In this document: positions 6,652-13,559 of the stretch, in pieces
How the letters are laid out: each line of letters starts with the position of its first letter
How positions within the stretch are numbered: position 1 is the first letter of the stretch
IMG/VR virus record: IMGVR_UViG_3300003890_000022
Location: 1-25,742 of that record
Length of the DNA: 25,742 bases
Direction: 5' to 3' (one strand)
DNA from: a virus
The notes under the pieces: model-generated
Databases searched by the model: none
The model's input: the letters and a program-made list of their open reading frames with translations, nothing else
What the model was told of the DNA's origin: nothing
Position numbers and translations under genes: made by a program

Positions 6652-6856
6652 GGACGCCGTTCATGAATCAGCGATGCCGTGGCCGTCATGCAACCCTTGC
6701 CCTGCTTGCAGAAGGAACATAATATACGGTGAAATCAATCAGCACCTGAGGAGGTGCCACTCAAAATGCCATTCGCAGGATACAGAGACTTCGCAGACTG
6801 TGTCGCCCAAAATAAAGATAAAAAGAACCCTGAAGGATACTGCGCCTCTATCATGA
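6632..6856 (+). CDS. small zinc-finger protein, Rad18/UBZ4-like spacing
   Basis: This 74-aa frame fills the gap between the protease and scaffold genes. After an N-terminal CEHEC it holds one finger, CPACRRNIIYGEINQHLRRC, with C-x2-C-x11-H-x3-C spacing and the CP, NI, IN and HL positions seen in Rad18-type (UBZ4) fingers. The C-terminal 30 residues overlap the scaffold gene in another frame and look random. ATG 6632 (or 6620, four codons earlier) has GGGCGGGT nearby but no ideal ribosome site. The finger is too regular to be easily dismissed as chance, yet there is no independent support for expression; a remnant or an unexpressed frame remains possible. Confidence 0.45.
   Translation: MCEHECRDAVHESAMPWPSCNPCPACRRNIIYGEINQHLRRCHSKCHSQDTETSQTVSPKIKIKRTLKDTAPLS
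6748..6756 (+). promoter_or_regulatory. ribosome-binding site deciding the scaffold start
   Basis: GAGGAGGTG lies 9 nt before ATG 6766. The upstream in-frame GTG (6754) is part of this site itself, so ATG 6766 is taken as the real scaffold start. Confidence 0.75.
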
Positions 6857-7809
6857 GGCAGGTAGAGAAGTCACATAAAAGGTTGACAGGCGTGAAAGAT
6901 TCCGAACAGACTGATATACAGATTACTGATCTTGATCCTGGTGAGGTCTCTCTAACCAAGAGGCCGGCAGTAAGGGAGAAGACACTAATGGTAAAAAGCG
7001 AAGTCCTGAACGAGCAGCAGCTGGCTGAGCTGGCAAAGTCACTCAACATCAAAGTTGAGGAGCTGACCCCGGAGAGCATCCGGAAGGCAGAGGAGGAGAT
7101 CAAGAAGGGCATTCTTCCCTTCCAGCAGCCTCCCCAGCAGCCCCCCCAGCAGGAAGACCAGAAGCCCAAGCTGCCTCCCATGCCTGAGCTGGACAAGTCG
7201 GTGAGCCAGTATGTCGCCCTGGCGGCCAAGACGCTGGCCCCGGTGATGTCCAGCCTTCCTGAGGAGATCCAGAAATACTTCGGCAGTGCCCTGGCCTCGC
7301 CCATGCTCAGCAAGGCCGAAGCCCAGGCTGAGCAGGCCGAGATCATCAAGTCCATGCTGCCCGGCGTGGTCAATGAGATTACCAGGCCCCTGTCCGACAA
7401 GATCGGCACCCTGGAGGCAACGGTGGGAGAGCTGACCCGCGCTGCCGAGCTCAGCGCCATGCGCGAGGTTGCCAAGTCCATCAGCCCTGATGTCGAGGGC
7501 ACGGCGGCCTTTCTGGTCGATCTCAAGAAGGCCGTTTCCCAGGAGAAATTCGATGCCTTTGTGGAGCAGCAGAAGCGCCTGTACGCTGCCGCTGCGGCCA
7601 GCGACGCCTTCAAGCAGCTCTCCAAGAGCTCCCAGGACGAGTCGCCAGTTGCCAAGATTGACCGCCTGGCGCAGGAGATCATCGCCAAGTCTGAGAACCC
7701 TGGCGACCCTGTAGTCAGGGCCAGGGCGCTTGAGCAGGTGCTCAGGGCCAACCCTGAGCTGGCCCGCGAGTACGAGCGGGACATGAGCGAGCGGGCTGCA
7801 TCCAGGTAG
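6766..7809 (+). CDS. scaffold-like head assembly protein
   Basis: This 347-aa protein lies between the protease and the decoration/capsid genes, the usual scaffold position. It opens with a two-cysteine motif (GYRDFADCV, then NPEGYCASI) that recurs at the start of phage head proteins. Next comes GEVSLTKRPA, resembling the SLVDxPAN motif common near the N-terminus of XkdF-type protease and scaffold proteins, then a Pro/Gln-rich linker (PFQQPPQQPPQQ), and then about 230 residues of charged helix with coiled-coil character. It would template the capsid shell and be removed by the neighbouring protease. The assignment is from position and composition. Confidence 0.6.
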   Translation: MPFAGYRDFADCVAQNKDKKNPEGYCASIMRQVEKSHKRLTGVKDSEQTDIQITDLDPGEVSLTKRPAVREKTLMVKSEVLNEQQLAELAKSLNIKVEELTPESIRKAEEEIKKGILPFQQPPQQPPQQEDQKPKLPPMPELDKSVSQYVALAAKTLAPVMSSLPEEIQKYFGSALASPMLSKAEAQAEQAEIIKSMLPGVVNEITRPLSDKIGTLEATVGELTRAAELSAMREVAKSISPDVEGTAAFLVDLKKAVSQEKFDAFVEQQKRLYAAAAASDAFKQLSKSSQDESPVAKIDRLAQEIIAKSENPGDPVVRARALEQVLRANPELAREYERDMSERAASR

Positions 7810-7825
7810 TTAACGGAGGGACAGA

Positions 7826-8227
7826 ATGGCCTACGAAGAGAACGTAAAGTACATCGGTACTTTCAAGTCCAGCGCAGACCTGTCGGCTGCCGTCAACCAG
7901 TTCCGGCCTGTGAAGCTGGCCAGCGCGGCGGGCCAGGTTGCCCTGGCCAGCGCGGCCACCGATGTCGTCATCGGCGTCCTGGCCAACAAGCCAAAGGCCG
8001 GAGAGGTTGCCCGCATCGCCGACGTGCAGGCAGGCGGCATTGGCAAAGTCCGCATCGGGGTAAGCCAGACCATTGCCGTGGGAGACAAGCTCACCGCGAA
8101 TGCCTCTGGTGATGCCGTAAAGGCATCCAGCGGCAACCAGGTCTTTGCCCTTGCCCTGGAGGCGGTCACCACTGGTGCCGCCGAGCGGGCTGTCATCGCA
8201 GCCAAGTTCGTCCAGATGGTAGCGTAG
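7826..8227 (+). CDS. head decoration protein (DUF2190-like)
   Basis: This 133-aa protein, rich in Ala, Val and Gly, is preceded by a strong GGAGGG site. The pattern of short beta strands, with VIGVLANKPKAGEVARI, GKVRIGVSQTIAVGDKL and a C-terminal AKFVQM strand, is typical of DUF2190 capsid-cement proteins. These trimers bind the outer capsid lattice and stabilise expanded heads. Its position directly before the major capsid gene agrees. Confidence 0.82.
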   Translation: MAYEENVKYIGTFKSSADLSAAVNQFRPVKLASAAGQVALASAATDVVIGVLANKPKAGEVARIADVQAGGIGKVRIGVSQTIAVGDKLTANASGDAVKASSGNQVFALALEAVTTGAAERAVIAAKFVQMVA

Positions 8228-8240
8228 GAGGGAAACTGGT

Positions 8241-9200
8241 ATGCCTATTGACCAGCCAGGGGCACGCGACGTTCACGTCGATACGCTCCTTACTAACATC
8301 TCTATCGCGTACACCAATGAGGAATACATCGCTGACAAGATTTTCCCCATTGTGTACGTCCAGAAGCAGTCAGACCTGATTGCCTCCTACGACAAGCACG
8401 ACTTCCTGAGCGCTGTCATGCAGCCCTACATCCCTGGCACGGAGGGGGCACGCAGCGGCTACAAGGTCGATACCTCCCGCAGCTACTTCTGCAAGGGCTG
8501 GAAGCTTGGCAAGCTCATCACCGATGACCAGGTAGCCAACCAGGACGCGCCCTTCAACGCCTTCGCTGATGCGGCGGCCTACCTTCGGGAGCAGGCGCAA
8601 CTCAGGTGGGAGCTGGAGTTTGCGAACAACTTCTTCGCAGCCTCCAAGGGCTGGCAGGACAAGACGGGCGGCACGGACTTCGTGCAGTGGTCTAACTACG
8701 CAGGCTCCAACCCCATCTCTGACCTGCGCCTGATGGGTGACCTTATCCGGCAGAAGACGGCTCGCAAGCACAACACGACGGTGTTTAGCAAGCAGGTATG
8801 GGACACCCTGGTAGATCACCCCCTCATCGTGGACAGGCTGAAGTACACCACCAAGGATTCCATCACTCCTGACATGCTGGCCCGCCTGGTGGGCTACGAG
8901 CGCACGCTCATCGGCTCTGCCATCTACGCCCCCAACATTGAAGACACGGCCAACGCCAATGCCGTGTCTGAGATCTGGGGCAAGCATGTCCTCCTGGCCC
9001 ACGTGGCGCCCAGGCCCTCCCTCCAGATGCCGACTGCCGGGTACACGTTTGTGTGGAAGCCTATCACCAACACCCCTTACTACTTCAGGCGCCTGCGCAA
9101 CGAGGAGCGGGAGACCGACATCCTGGAGATCAAGAGCTACTTCGACATCAAGCAGATTGATGGTGACGAGGGCGTGTTCCTCGCCAATGCGATAGCGTAA
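8241..9200 (+). CDS. major capsid protein
   Basis: This 319-aa protein follows GGAGGG with good spacing. Its N-terminus (LLTNISIAYTNEEYIADKIFP, given here in part) is typical of the major capsid proteins of many siphoviruses with HK97-like folds related to lambda gpE: YIADKIFPIVYVQKQSD, then a GWKLGKLITDDQVANQD segment and a C-terminal YFDIKQID strand. Several hundred copies form the icosahedral shell. It has no obvious long pro-domain, consistent with a separate scaffold upstream. The stop overlaps the next start (TAATG). Confidence 0.9.
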   Translation: MPIDQPGARDVHVDTLLTNISIAYTNEEYIADKIFPIVYVQKQSDLIASYDKHDFLSAVMQPYIPGTEGARSGYKVDTSRSYFCKGWKLGKLITDDQVANQDAPFNAFADAAAYLREQAQLRWELEFANNFFAASKGWQDKTGGTDFVQWSNYAGSNPISDLRLMGDLIRQKTARKHNTTVFSKQVWDTLVDHPLIVDRLKYTTKDSITPDMLARLVGYERTLIGSAIYAPNIEDTANANAVSEIWGKHVLLAHVAPRPSLQMPTAGYTFVWKPITNTPYYFRRLRNEERETDILEIKSYFDIKQIDGDEGVFLANAIA

Positions 9201-9526
9201 TGTCCAGACCTCCAAGATACTTCTCAACCAGGAATATGACCTACGGCGCGGAGCAGGTTGAGGCCGGGGAGATTATGCAACTGCGCGGACATATGAATGA
9301 TGCCGTGCTCCTCAGGGTGGGGTACATCGCTAAGGCTGCCGACCACTACCCGGTTGTCGAGATCGCACAGTGTGTACGGTGCGGGAAAGAATTCGTGGAC
9401 TCCTCCTTCAAGGCGGTGCACGACGCCAGGTGTGGCCAGCTGGAGCTCGACATCGGCGCAATACCAGGGGGCAACATAATCTCCTCGGCTGACCCTGCTC
9501 TCGTCGGTGAGGCCGTTGATGACTAA
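9200..9526 (+). CDS. small C2HC zinc-finger head protein
   Basis: This 108-aa protein starts in a TAATG overlap with the capsid gene. Residues about 58-78 carry CVRCGKEFVDSS...H...C, a C-x2-C-x12-H-x3-C set that should bind one zinc ion. The N-terminal half is mixed alpha/beta, the C-terminal 30 residues acidic and probably flexible. Small finger-bearing proteins after the capsid gene occur in other phages but I know of no defined function. Coupling to the capsid gene suggests a virion or assembly role. Confidence 0.65.
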   Translation: MSRPPRYFSTRNMTYGAEQVEAGEIMQLRGHMNDAVLLRVGYIAKAADHYPVVEIAQCVRCGKEFVDSSFKAVHDARCGQLELDIGAIPGGNIISSADPALVGEAVDD

Positions 9527-9538
9527 CGAGGTGAACCC

Positions 9539-9874
9539 ATGCAGGTAGATGGCAGAGGAGGCGTCCTGGTTGCCGCCAGGTTTGCTGGTGACGCCAAGCA
9601 GAAGTCGGCAGCCCTGAAACTCGTTGGCACGCTCAGCGTGGATCCACCCAACCAGGCTGCTGCAGGCAGCTTTAACGTTGATGTCGCCCTGCCTGAAGCT
9701 AAGGTGGGTGACGTTATCATCCTGCAGCCCCCGGAGACGCTGGAGGACACGCTGACCTTCATCGGTGCCGCTGTACAGGCTGCCGGCAACGTCCGCATCC
9801 GCCTCAGGGCCTCAGCGGCTGTTGATGGGGCTGCCCGCACCTGGGGCTTTGCTCTCTTCGGCAAGACCGACTAA
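9539..9874 (+). CDS. small beta-rich virion-type protein, unknown
   Basis: This 111-aa protein has a good ribosome site (GAGGTG). It is made of short hydrophobic strands (GVLVAARF, VGDVIILQPP, LTFIGAAVQ, NVRIRLRASA) and ends RTWGFALFG, suggesting a beta-sandwich. It lies between capsid and connector genes. I do not recognise the family; head decoration or neck protein are both reasonable. Confidence 0.6.
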   Translation: MQVDGRGGVLVAARFAGDAKQKSAALKLVGTLSVDPPNQAAAGSFNVDVALPEAKVGDVIILQPPETLEDTLTFIGAAVQAAGNVRIRLRASAAVDGAARTWGFALFGKTD

Positions 9875-9878
9875 GTAG

Positions 9879-10259
9879 ATGGCTAACCTGAACCAGAATA
9901 CAGTCGTCCTGCCTTCGGCGGTTAGGTCAGCGTCTACGACTTCTCCGGATATGGGCAACCTGGCAGGCAGGGGTGCCTATATCGTCCTGAACGTCACAGC
10001 CGTCCCCGGTGTAGACTCTATAACCCTGGCCATAGATGGCAAGGATCCTGTATCAGGCCAGTACTTCACCCTCCTGACGGGTAGCGCCCTGACTACAACG
10101 GGCGCCAGGGTATATCTGGTGTACCCCGGCGCCCCGGCGGCTGCAGGGGGCATCACGGCCACCACCGGTTTTCCCCTACCCATGACCTGGCGCGTCAGGA
10201 TTACCCACTCTGGCACGGGAAACTTTACGTACTCCGTTGCCGCTCTGGTGGTGTTATAA
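9879..10259 (+). CDS. beta-sandwich virion protein of a widespread phage family, unknown role
   Basis: This 126-aa protein contains GRGAYIVLNVTAVPG, SITLAIDGKDP, TTGARVYLVYPG and TWRVRITHSGTGNFTYSVAA, a pattern I recall from many siphovirus structural regions, always between the capsid and connector or tail genes. It looks like an all-beta surface protein. The exact role has not been settled to my knowledge. The ribosome site before ATG 9879 is weak, and the gene follows its neighbour by 4 nt. Confidence 0.68.
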   Translation: MANLNQNTVVLPSAVRSASTTSPDMGNLAGRGAYIVLNVTAVPGVDSITLAIDGKDPVSGQYFTLLTGSALTTTGARVYLVYPGAPAAAGGITATTGFPLPMTWRVRITHSGTGNFTYSVAALVVL

Positions 10260-10261
10260 GT

Positions 10262-10798
10262 GTGGCTATCGAGAAGACTCCTGGAGATGTCCTGGCGCAG
10301 ACGACTCTGCTCTGCCGCCACATGCTGGCGCAGTCCGGGGGCGCCTTTACTCAGACCTCATTCCCCTCTGAGGCTGACGCCCAGCTGGCCATAGACGCCG
10401 CTGAGGCAGAGATCCTGAGCTGGCTGGCGGCCTTCAGGTACTCGACAGACCTGAGCTCTTACTCTGATACCGCCAAGGTATTCCTGTCCGGCTACAACGC
10501 CCTGGGTGCAGCCTACAGGCTGGAAATGGCCCACACGGGCCTAACGCACTCCACGACCCCCAGTAACAGGGCAGACTCATACTACCTGCTCTACATGGAC
10601 CTCTACAAGAAGCTGGAGTCCGGAGTCTTGCAGCTGGATGGCCTGGGCGTACCCCGCTCCTCTGCCCGCCTGTCAGCCTCTGTGACAGGCGTGAGTGCGT
10701 CTGACAAGAAGATACTGGAGCAGGACGCCGATGCCGTGCAGGCTCTGTTTAAGAGGGACGGCTTCAAGTTCAGGAACCAGGAGATCACTGAAACGTGA
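10262..10798 (+). CDS. head-tail connector (adaptor-like) protein
   Basis: This 178-aa helical protein begins at GTG 10262. Its size and helix-rich pattern (DAQLAIDAAEAEILSWLAAF, then FLSGYNALGAAYRLEMAHTG) resemble the adaptor proteins that dock under the portal ring. It is the first of three connector-type genes that overlap end to end, which supports the assignment; the sequence itself is not decisive. Confidence 0.55.
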   Translation: MAIEKTPGDVLAQTTLLCRHMLAQSGGAFTQTSFPSEADAQLAIDAAEAEILSWLAAFRYSTDLSSYSDTAKVFLSGYNALGAAYRLEMAHTGLTHSTTPSNRADSYYLLYMDLYKKLESGVLQLDGLGVPRSSARLSASVTGVSASDKKILEQDADAVQALFKRDGFKFRNQEITET

Positions 10799-11247
10799 GC
10801 CTGGTATCAATCCTGAACGCCCTCAAGGACACCCTGGAGTCCGAAGGCCTGATTATCTGGGAGTTCGACTACGGTGGCCTGAACATGGGCCACCCCGTAG
10901 TGGTCATCCTCCAGTTGTCAGGGAGCGAGGGGCAGCTTAGCACCCTTGCCACCTATGGGGGAACCCGTACCCGGATCTGGACTATCGTGGCGGAGGTGCA
11001 CTCTTTCCTGGGCACGGGAACTACTGGTGAGTCCCACAGGGCTCTGGCCGAAGCGATAGACACAGCCATTGAGGCCATCGAGAAGTGGCCCCACCTGAAG
11101 CAGGGGCCCTCTTCTGGCATCCAGGCGGACGTGGTGAGCGCCGGAGAGGTCACCATCGTCATGCAGGAGAGTGGCACGGCCAACTGGCTGGTGTCGCCCC
11201 TGACCATCAGGGTCTCAGAGATCATAGAGGTGCCAGAAGCGGAATGA
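10795..11247 (+). CDS. tail terminator-like protein
   Basis: This 150-aa protein starts at a GTGA overlap with the adaptor stop. Its alpha/beta order, with an N-terminal helix (LVSILNALKDTLES), a central strand TRIWTIVAEVHSFL, a helix AEAIDTAIEAIEKW and two C-terminal strands, is that of lambda gpU-like tail terminators, which cap the tail tube and join it to the head. Position just before the neck and tube genes agrees. Confidence 0.6.
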   Translation: MSLVSILNALKDTLESEGLIIWEFDYGGLNMGHPVVVILQLSGSEGQLSTLATYGGTRTRIWTIVAEVHSFLGTGTTGESHRALAEAIDTAIEAIEKWPHLKQGPSSGIQADVVSAGEVTIVMQESGTANWLVSPLTIRVSEIIEVPEAE

Positions 11248-11747
11248 TAAAGGGCCAGATCATTTACAGCGCCCTGACTGATGCCATCACTGATATCAGT
11301 AACTGGATACGCAACTGGGCATCCCGTGTCCGGCAGATAGGTGATGGTTCCAGCGAGCGCCTGGTCAACAGGCTGCGCGATGCCTCTCCCCAGCGTACCG
11401 GGAAGGTCAGCCGGGGGTGGGTACGCCTGCCCAGCGGCAAATCCGTGAGAGTGGGCAGCCCGGAGGCCGTGAGCTTCCTGATAGCCAATGAAGCGCCCCA
11501 CTGGAAATACGTCAAGGAAGGGACAGGCATCTATGGCCCCCTTAACAGGCTCATCCTCCCCAAGAAGGGCATAGTTCTGGTCTTCGAGAAAGAGGGGCGC
11601 ACCGTGTTCACCCGCTGGTCACGGGGGCTACGTCCCCGTCAGACCCAGATAGACAAGATTGACTGGGAGGCAGAAGATGGTGAGCGGGTGAACCGCGAGG
11701 CGGAGGAGGAGTTCAGAAAACTGGAGAGGCCAGGGTCGGGGTCATAG
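11244..11747 (+). CDS. HK97 gp10-like neck/tail completion protein
   Basis: This 167-aa protein starts at ATG 11244, overlapping the previous stop as ATGA; longer upstream readings in the same frame would run over the whole previous gene and are not used. The core RLRDASPQRTGKVSRGWVRL followed by NEAPHWKYVKEGTGIYGP is the hallmark of the HK97 gp10-like family (a 'P-x-RTG' turn, then a hydrophobic stretch ending in GTG). Such proteins act at head-tail joining. The C-terminus is strongly charged. Confidence 0.75.
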   Translation: MIKGQIIYSALTDAITDISNWIRNWASRVRQIGDGSSERLVNRLRDASPQRTGKVSRGWVRLPSGKSVRVGSPEAVSFLIANEAPHWKYVKEGTGIYGPLNRLILPKKGIVLVFEKEGRTVFTRWSRGLRPRQTQIDKIDWEAEDGERVNREAEEEFRKLERPGSGS

Positions 11748-11774
11748 TATAATCCCTGTTAAGGAGAACCTCTC

Positions 11775-12581
11775 ATGGCAAAGCTACTCGGTAAGAAGGC
11801 CCGGTGCTACATAGACCACCAGGCTATCTACCTTCAGTCATTTGAGATGGAGCATAGCCAGGAGACCTCCACAGTCGAGGGGTCGGTCTACGGGGACGAC
11901 TTTGAGCTCATGGAGCCCGTCAAGATCAAGGGCAGCTTCTCCCTGCAGGCCCGCCTGGTCAACGACTATCGGGATCCAGCTGATACTGTTGACCAGCTAA
12001 TCGATAAGTTCGCCTTTGGCAGGACTATCGACCCCGTCACAGGGCTGGTGAAGACAACCCCGGCAGTCCTGAGCTTCATCAACAGGGCCCTCCCCACCGA
12101 GGGTGATGATGCCCTGTTCACCCGTGGCTGGGGCAACATGTCCCTGGCCATGCCCAGAGACGGCCTCAGCGCCGTGGACATGAAGCTCACAGAGACGGGG
12201 CCCATCCACCTGGGGAAGATCCTGAGGCTCGTAGAGGTAACCCTGACCAACGCCAGCCCTACTGACAATGGGCCCGCCGTGAACCTGGGGGACGCCACCA
12301 GCAATATCAGGGCAGCCCTCCACGTCATCAAGTACACGGTGAACTCTGGCAGTCCCACGGGGGTCACAGCCAAAATCCAGTCTGATGACGCCTCAGGGTT
12401 CCCCAGCCCCACTGACCGGCTGACGTTCGCCACTAATACTGATGAGGGGGCAGAGTGGAAAGAGGTTACGATAAACTACGGGTCAACCACGGAGGACTGG
12501 CACCGGTTGGTCCTCACAGGAGCAGGGCCCTCTACCTGGTCAGTTACAATAGGTGTGCTCTGTATAGCTAAGACTAACTAG
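11775..12581 (+). CDS. tail tube protein, long form
   Basis: This 268-aa protein follows AAGGAG with good spacing. It opens MAKLLGKKA and carries ETSTVEGSVYGDDFELMEPV, the GDDF-type motif of siphovirus major tail proteins, then a GSFSLQARL strand. Residues about 150-268 add a second beta-rich region (LVEVTLTNASP to the end) absent from the shorter paralogue next door; it may be an exposed Ig-like or decoration domain. Both share the MAK[L/I]LGK start and S-x-YGDDF motif, suggesting duplication. Confidence 0.72.
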   Translation: MAKLLGKKARCYIDHQAIYLQSFEMEHSQETSTVEGSVYGDDFELMEPVKIKGSFSLQARLVNDYRDPADTVDQLIDKFAFGRTIDPVTGLVKTTPAVLSFINRALPTEGDDALFTRGWGNMSLAMPRDGLSAVDMKLTETGPIHLGKILRLVEVTLTNASPTDNGPAVNLGDATSNIRAALHVIKYTVNSGSPTGVTAKIQSDDASGFPSPTDRLTFATNTDEGAEWKEVTINYGSTTEDWHRLVLTGAGPSTWSVTIGVLCIAKTN

Positions 12582-12589
12582 GAGGCAGC

Positions 12590-13060
12590 ATGGCAAAGAT
12601 TCTAGGTAAAAACGCCGACTTCGCCATCGGCACGGCAACCATCAGCAACCCCCCGTTCACGTATGCCGATAGCGGCATGACCAGGATAGAGACCATCTCC
12701 AACGAGGTGTCCCTGTCCATTGAGACCACCCAGGTGGACTCCTCGGCCTACGGGGATGACTTCGACCAGTTTGAGGTTCTGACCTACAAGTGGTCTGTGG
12801 ACATCACCGCCTACGTCCAGACAGATGCCACCCCCAATACGGAGAGCATCTTCGTGAACGGGCAGCTGGCCCTGGCCAAGTATCCGTTCATCCTCTCTCC
12901 TGCAGGCAAGCCCGCTGCAGCTGAGGCCTCGGCAACGCAGCCCAGGTACTCCGGGCGTGTCATCATCGCCAGCGTCAGCGTCAGCCCTGCCAGGGCCGGT
13001 ATCGCCACGCTGTCTATTAAGCTCAACGGCGACGGTCAGCTTCACAGGGCCACGTCCTAA
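12590..13060 (+). CDS. tail tube protein, short form (paralogue)
   Basis: This 156-aa protein follows TAGGAGG with good spacing. It opens MAKILGKNA and has SIETTQVDSSAYGDDFDQF, then strands KWSVDITAYV and SGRVIIASVSVSPARAG, matching the usual size and layout of siphovirus tail tube proteins, which stack as hexameric rings. It is the likelier main tube subunit because it is the normal length and sits directly before the tail chaperone gene. Confidence 0.78.
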   Translation: MAKILGKNADFAIGTATISNPPFTYADSGMTRIETISNEVSLSIETTQVDSSAYGDDFDQFEVLTYKWSVDITAYVQTDATPNTESIFVNGQLALAKYPFILSPAGKPAAAEASATQPRYSGRVIIASVSVSPARAGIATLSIKLNGDGQLHRATS

Positions 13061-13071
13061 GGGAGAATGAT

Positions 13072-13473
13072 ATGGAATTTGAGTTCAAGGGCAAGCGTGA
13101 CCCCCAGCCTTACAAGTACGTCCTCAGGGAAGAGTGCACCGGGCAGGACTACATGCACCTGCGCCGCGCTGCGCACGGTGACGTTACCACCTACGGCCTG
13201 GCCAATCTGGTGATGCGGCTGGAGTCATGGACAAGACCGGAGGAGATCTCCGAGGATACAGTCCTCGCCTTGCCCATGGACGTGTTCAAGCTGCTCTACA
13301 ACGTGGCCTTCAACCTGGAGACCGAGGAGGTGCGGGAAGCCGAGGATTTTTTGATGACACTCTTGCCCGCCTTACAAGAGCGGGTGTCGTCGCGGATCTC
13401 TCGGCCCTCCTCAGGCTCCCCTCTGTCTACATCCGCCGCATTCTCCGACAAGAAGAAGAATCCCAAGAGCTAG
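13072..13473 (+). CDS. tail assembly chaperone, unshifted (gpG-like) product
   Basis: This 133-aa protein lies between the tube and tape-measure genes, the place of lambda gpG. Its first 94 residues are helical (FKLLYNVAFNLETEEVREAED). After residue 94 the composition turns into a poor Ser/Lys-rich tail, while the -1 frame becomes protein-like. It is expected to bind the tape measure and keep it soluble until the tube assembles around it. Confidence 0.75.
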   Translation: MEFEFKGKRDPQPYKYVLREECTGQDYMHLRRAAHGDVTTYGLANLVMRLESWTRPEEISEDTVLALPMDVFKLLYNVAFNLETEEVREAEDFLMTLLPALQERVSSRISRPSSGSPLSTSAAFSDKKKNPKS

Positions 13474-13559
13474 CTGAACAGCGCTCCATATCCTCCATAC
13501 GCCCGGAAGACTGGCGTCCTGTAGTAACCTGGACGGGGTACGATGGCGCGATCAATTGA
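13072..13559 (+). CDS. tail assembly chaperone, -1 frameshifted (gpGT-like) product
   Basis: Reading to the T TTT TTG site (13347-13353) and then slipping back one base gives a predicted 162-aa fusion: 94 residues of the gpG-like part plus 68 from the -1 frame (DDTLARLTRAGVVADL, LLRLPSVYIRRIL, RQEEESQELAE and so on), stopping at 13559 inside the tape-measure start. The -1 segment is amphipathic and charged like known gpT segments, unlike the zero-frame tail over the same DNA. A small amount of fusion is needed alongside gpG for tail assembly in lambda. Confidence 0.72.
13347..13384 (+). other. programmed -1 ribosomal frameshift site with hairpin
   Basis: The heptamer T TTT TTG (13347-13353) is in the correct phase for X XXY YYZ slippage. 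Twelve bases downstream, CCCGC (13366-13370) can pair with GCGGG (13380-13384) to form a hairpin with a short loop that can itself partly pair. The -1 frame entered is open to 13559. Confidence 0.72.

Noticed and set aside
8370-9227. A 285-codon leftward frame opposite the major capsid gene
   Set aside because: Antisense shadow in GC-rich DNA; the forward frame encodes a recognisable capsid protein.
11748-11753. TATAAT before the tail tube gene, and another at 19210-19215 before the 55-aa gene
   Set aside because: Each matches a -10 box, but neither has a -35 or extended -10 at the right distance, and each overlaps the stop region of the previous gene.
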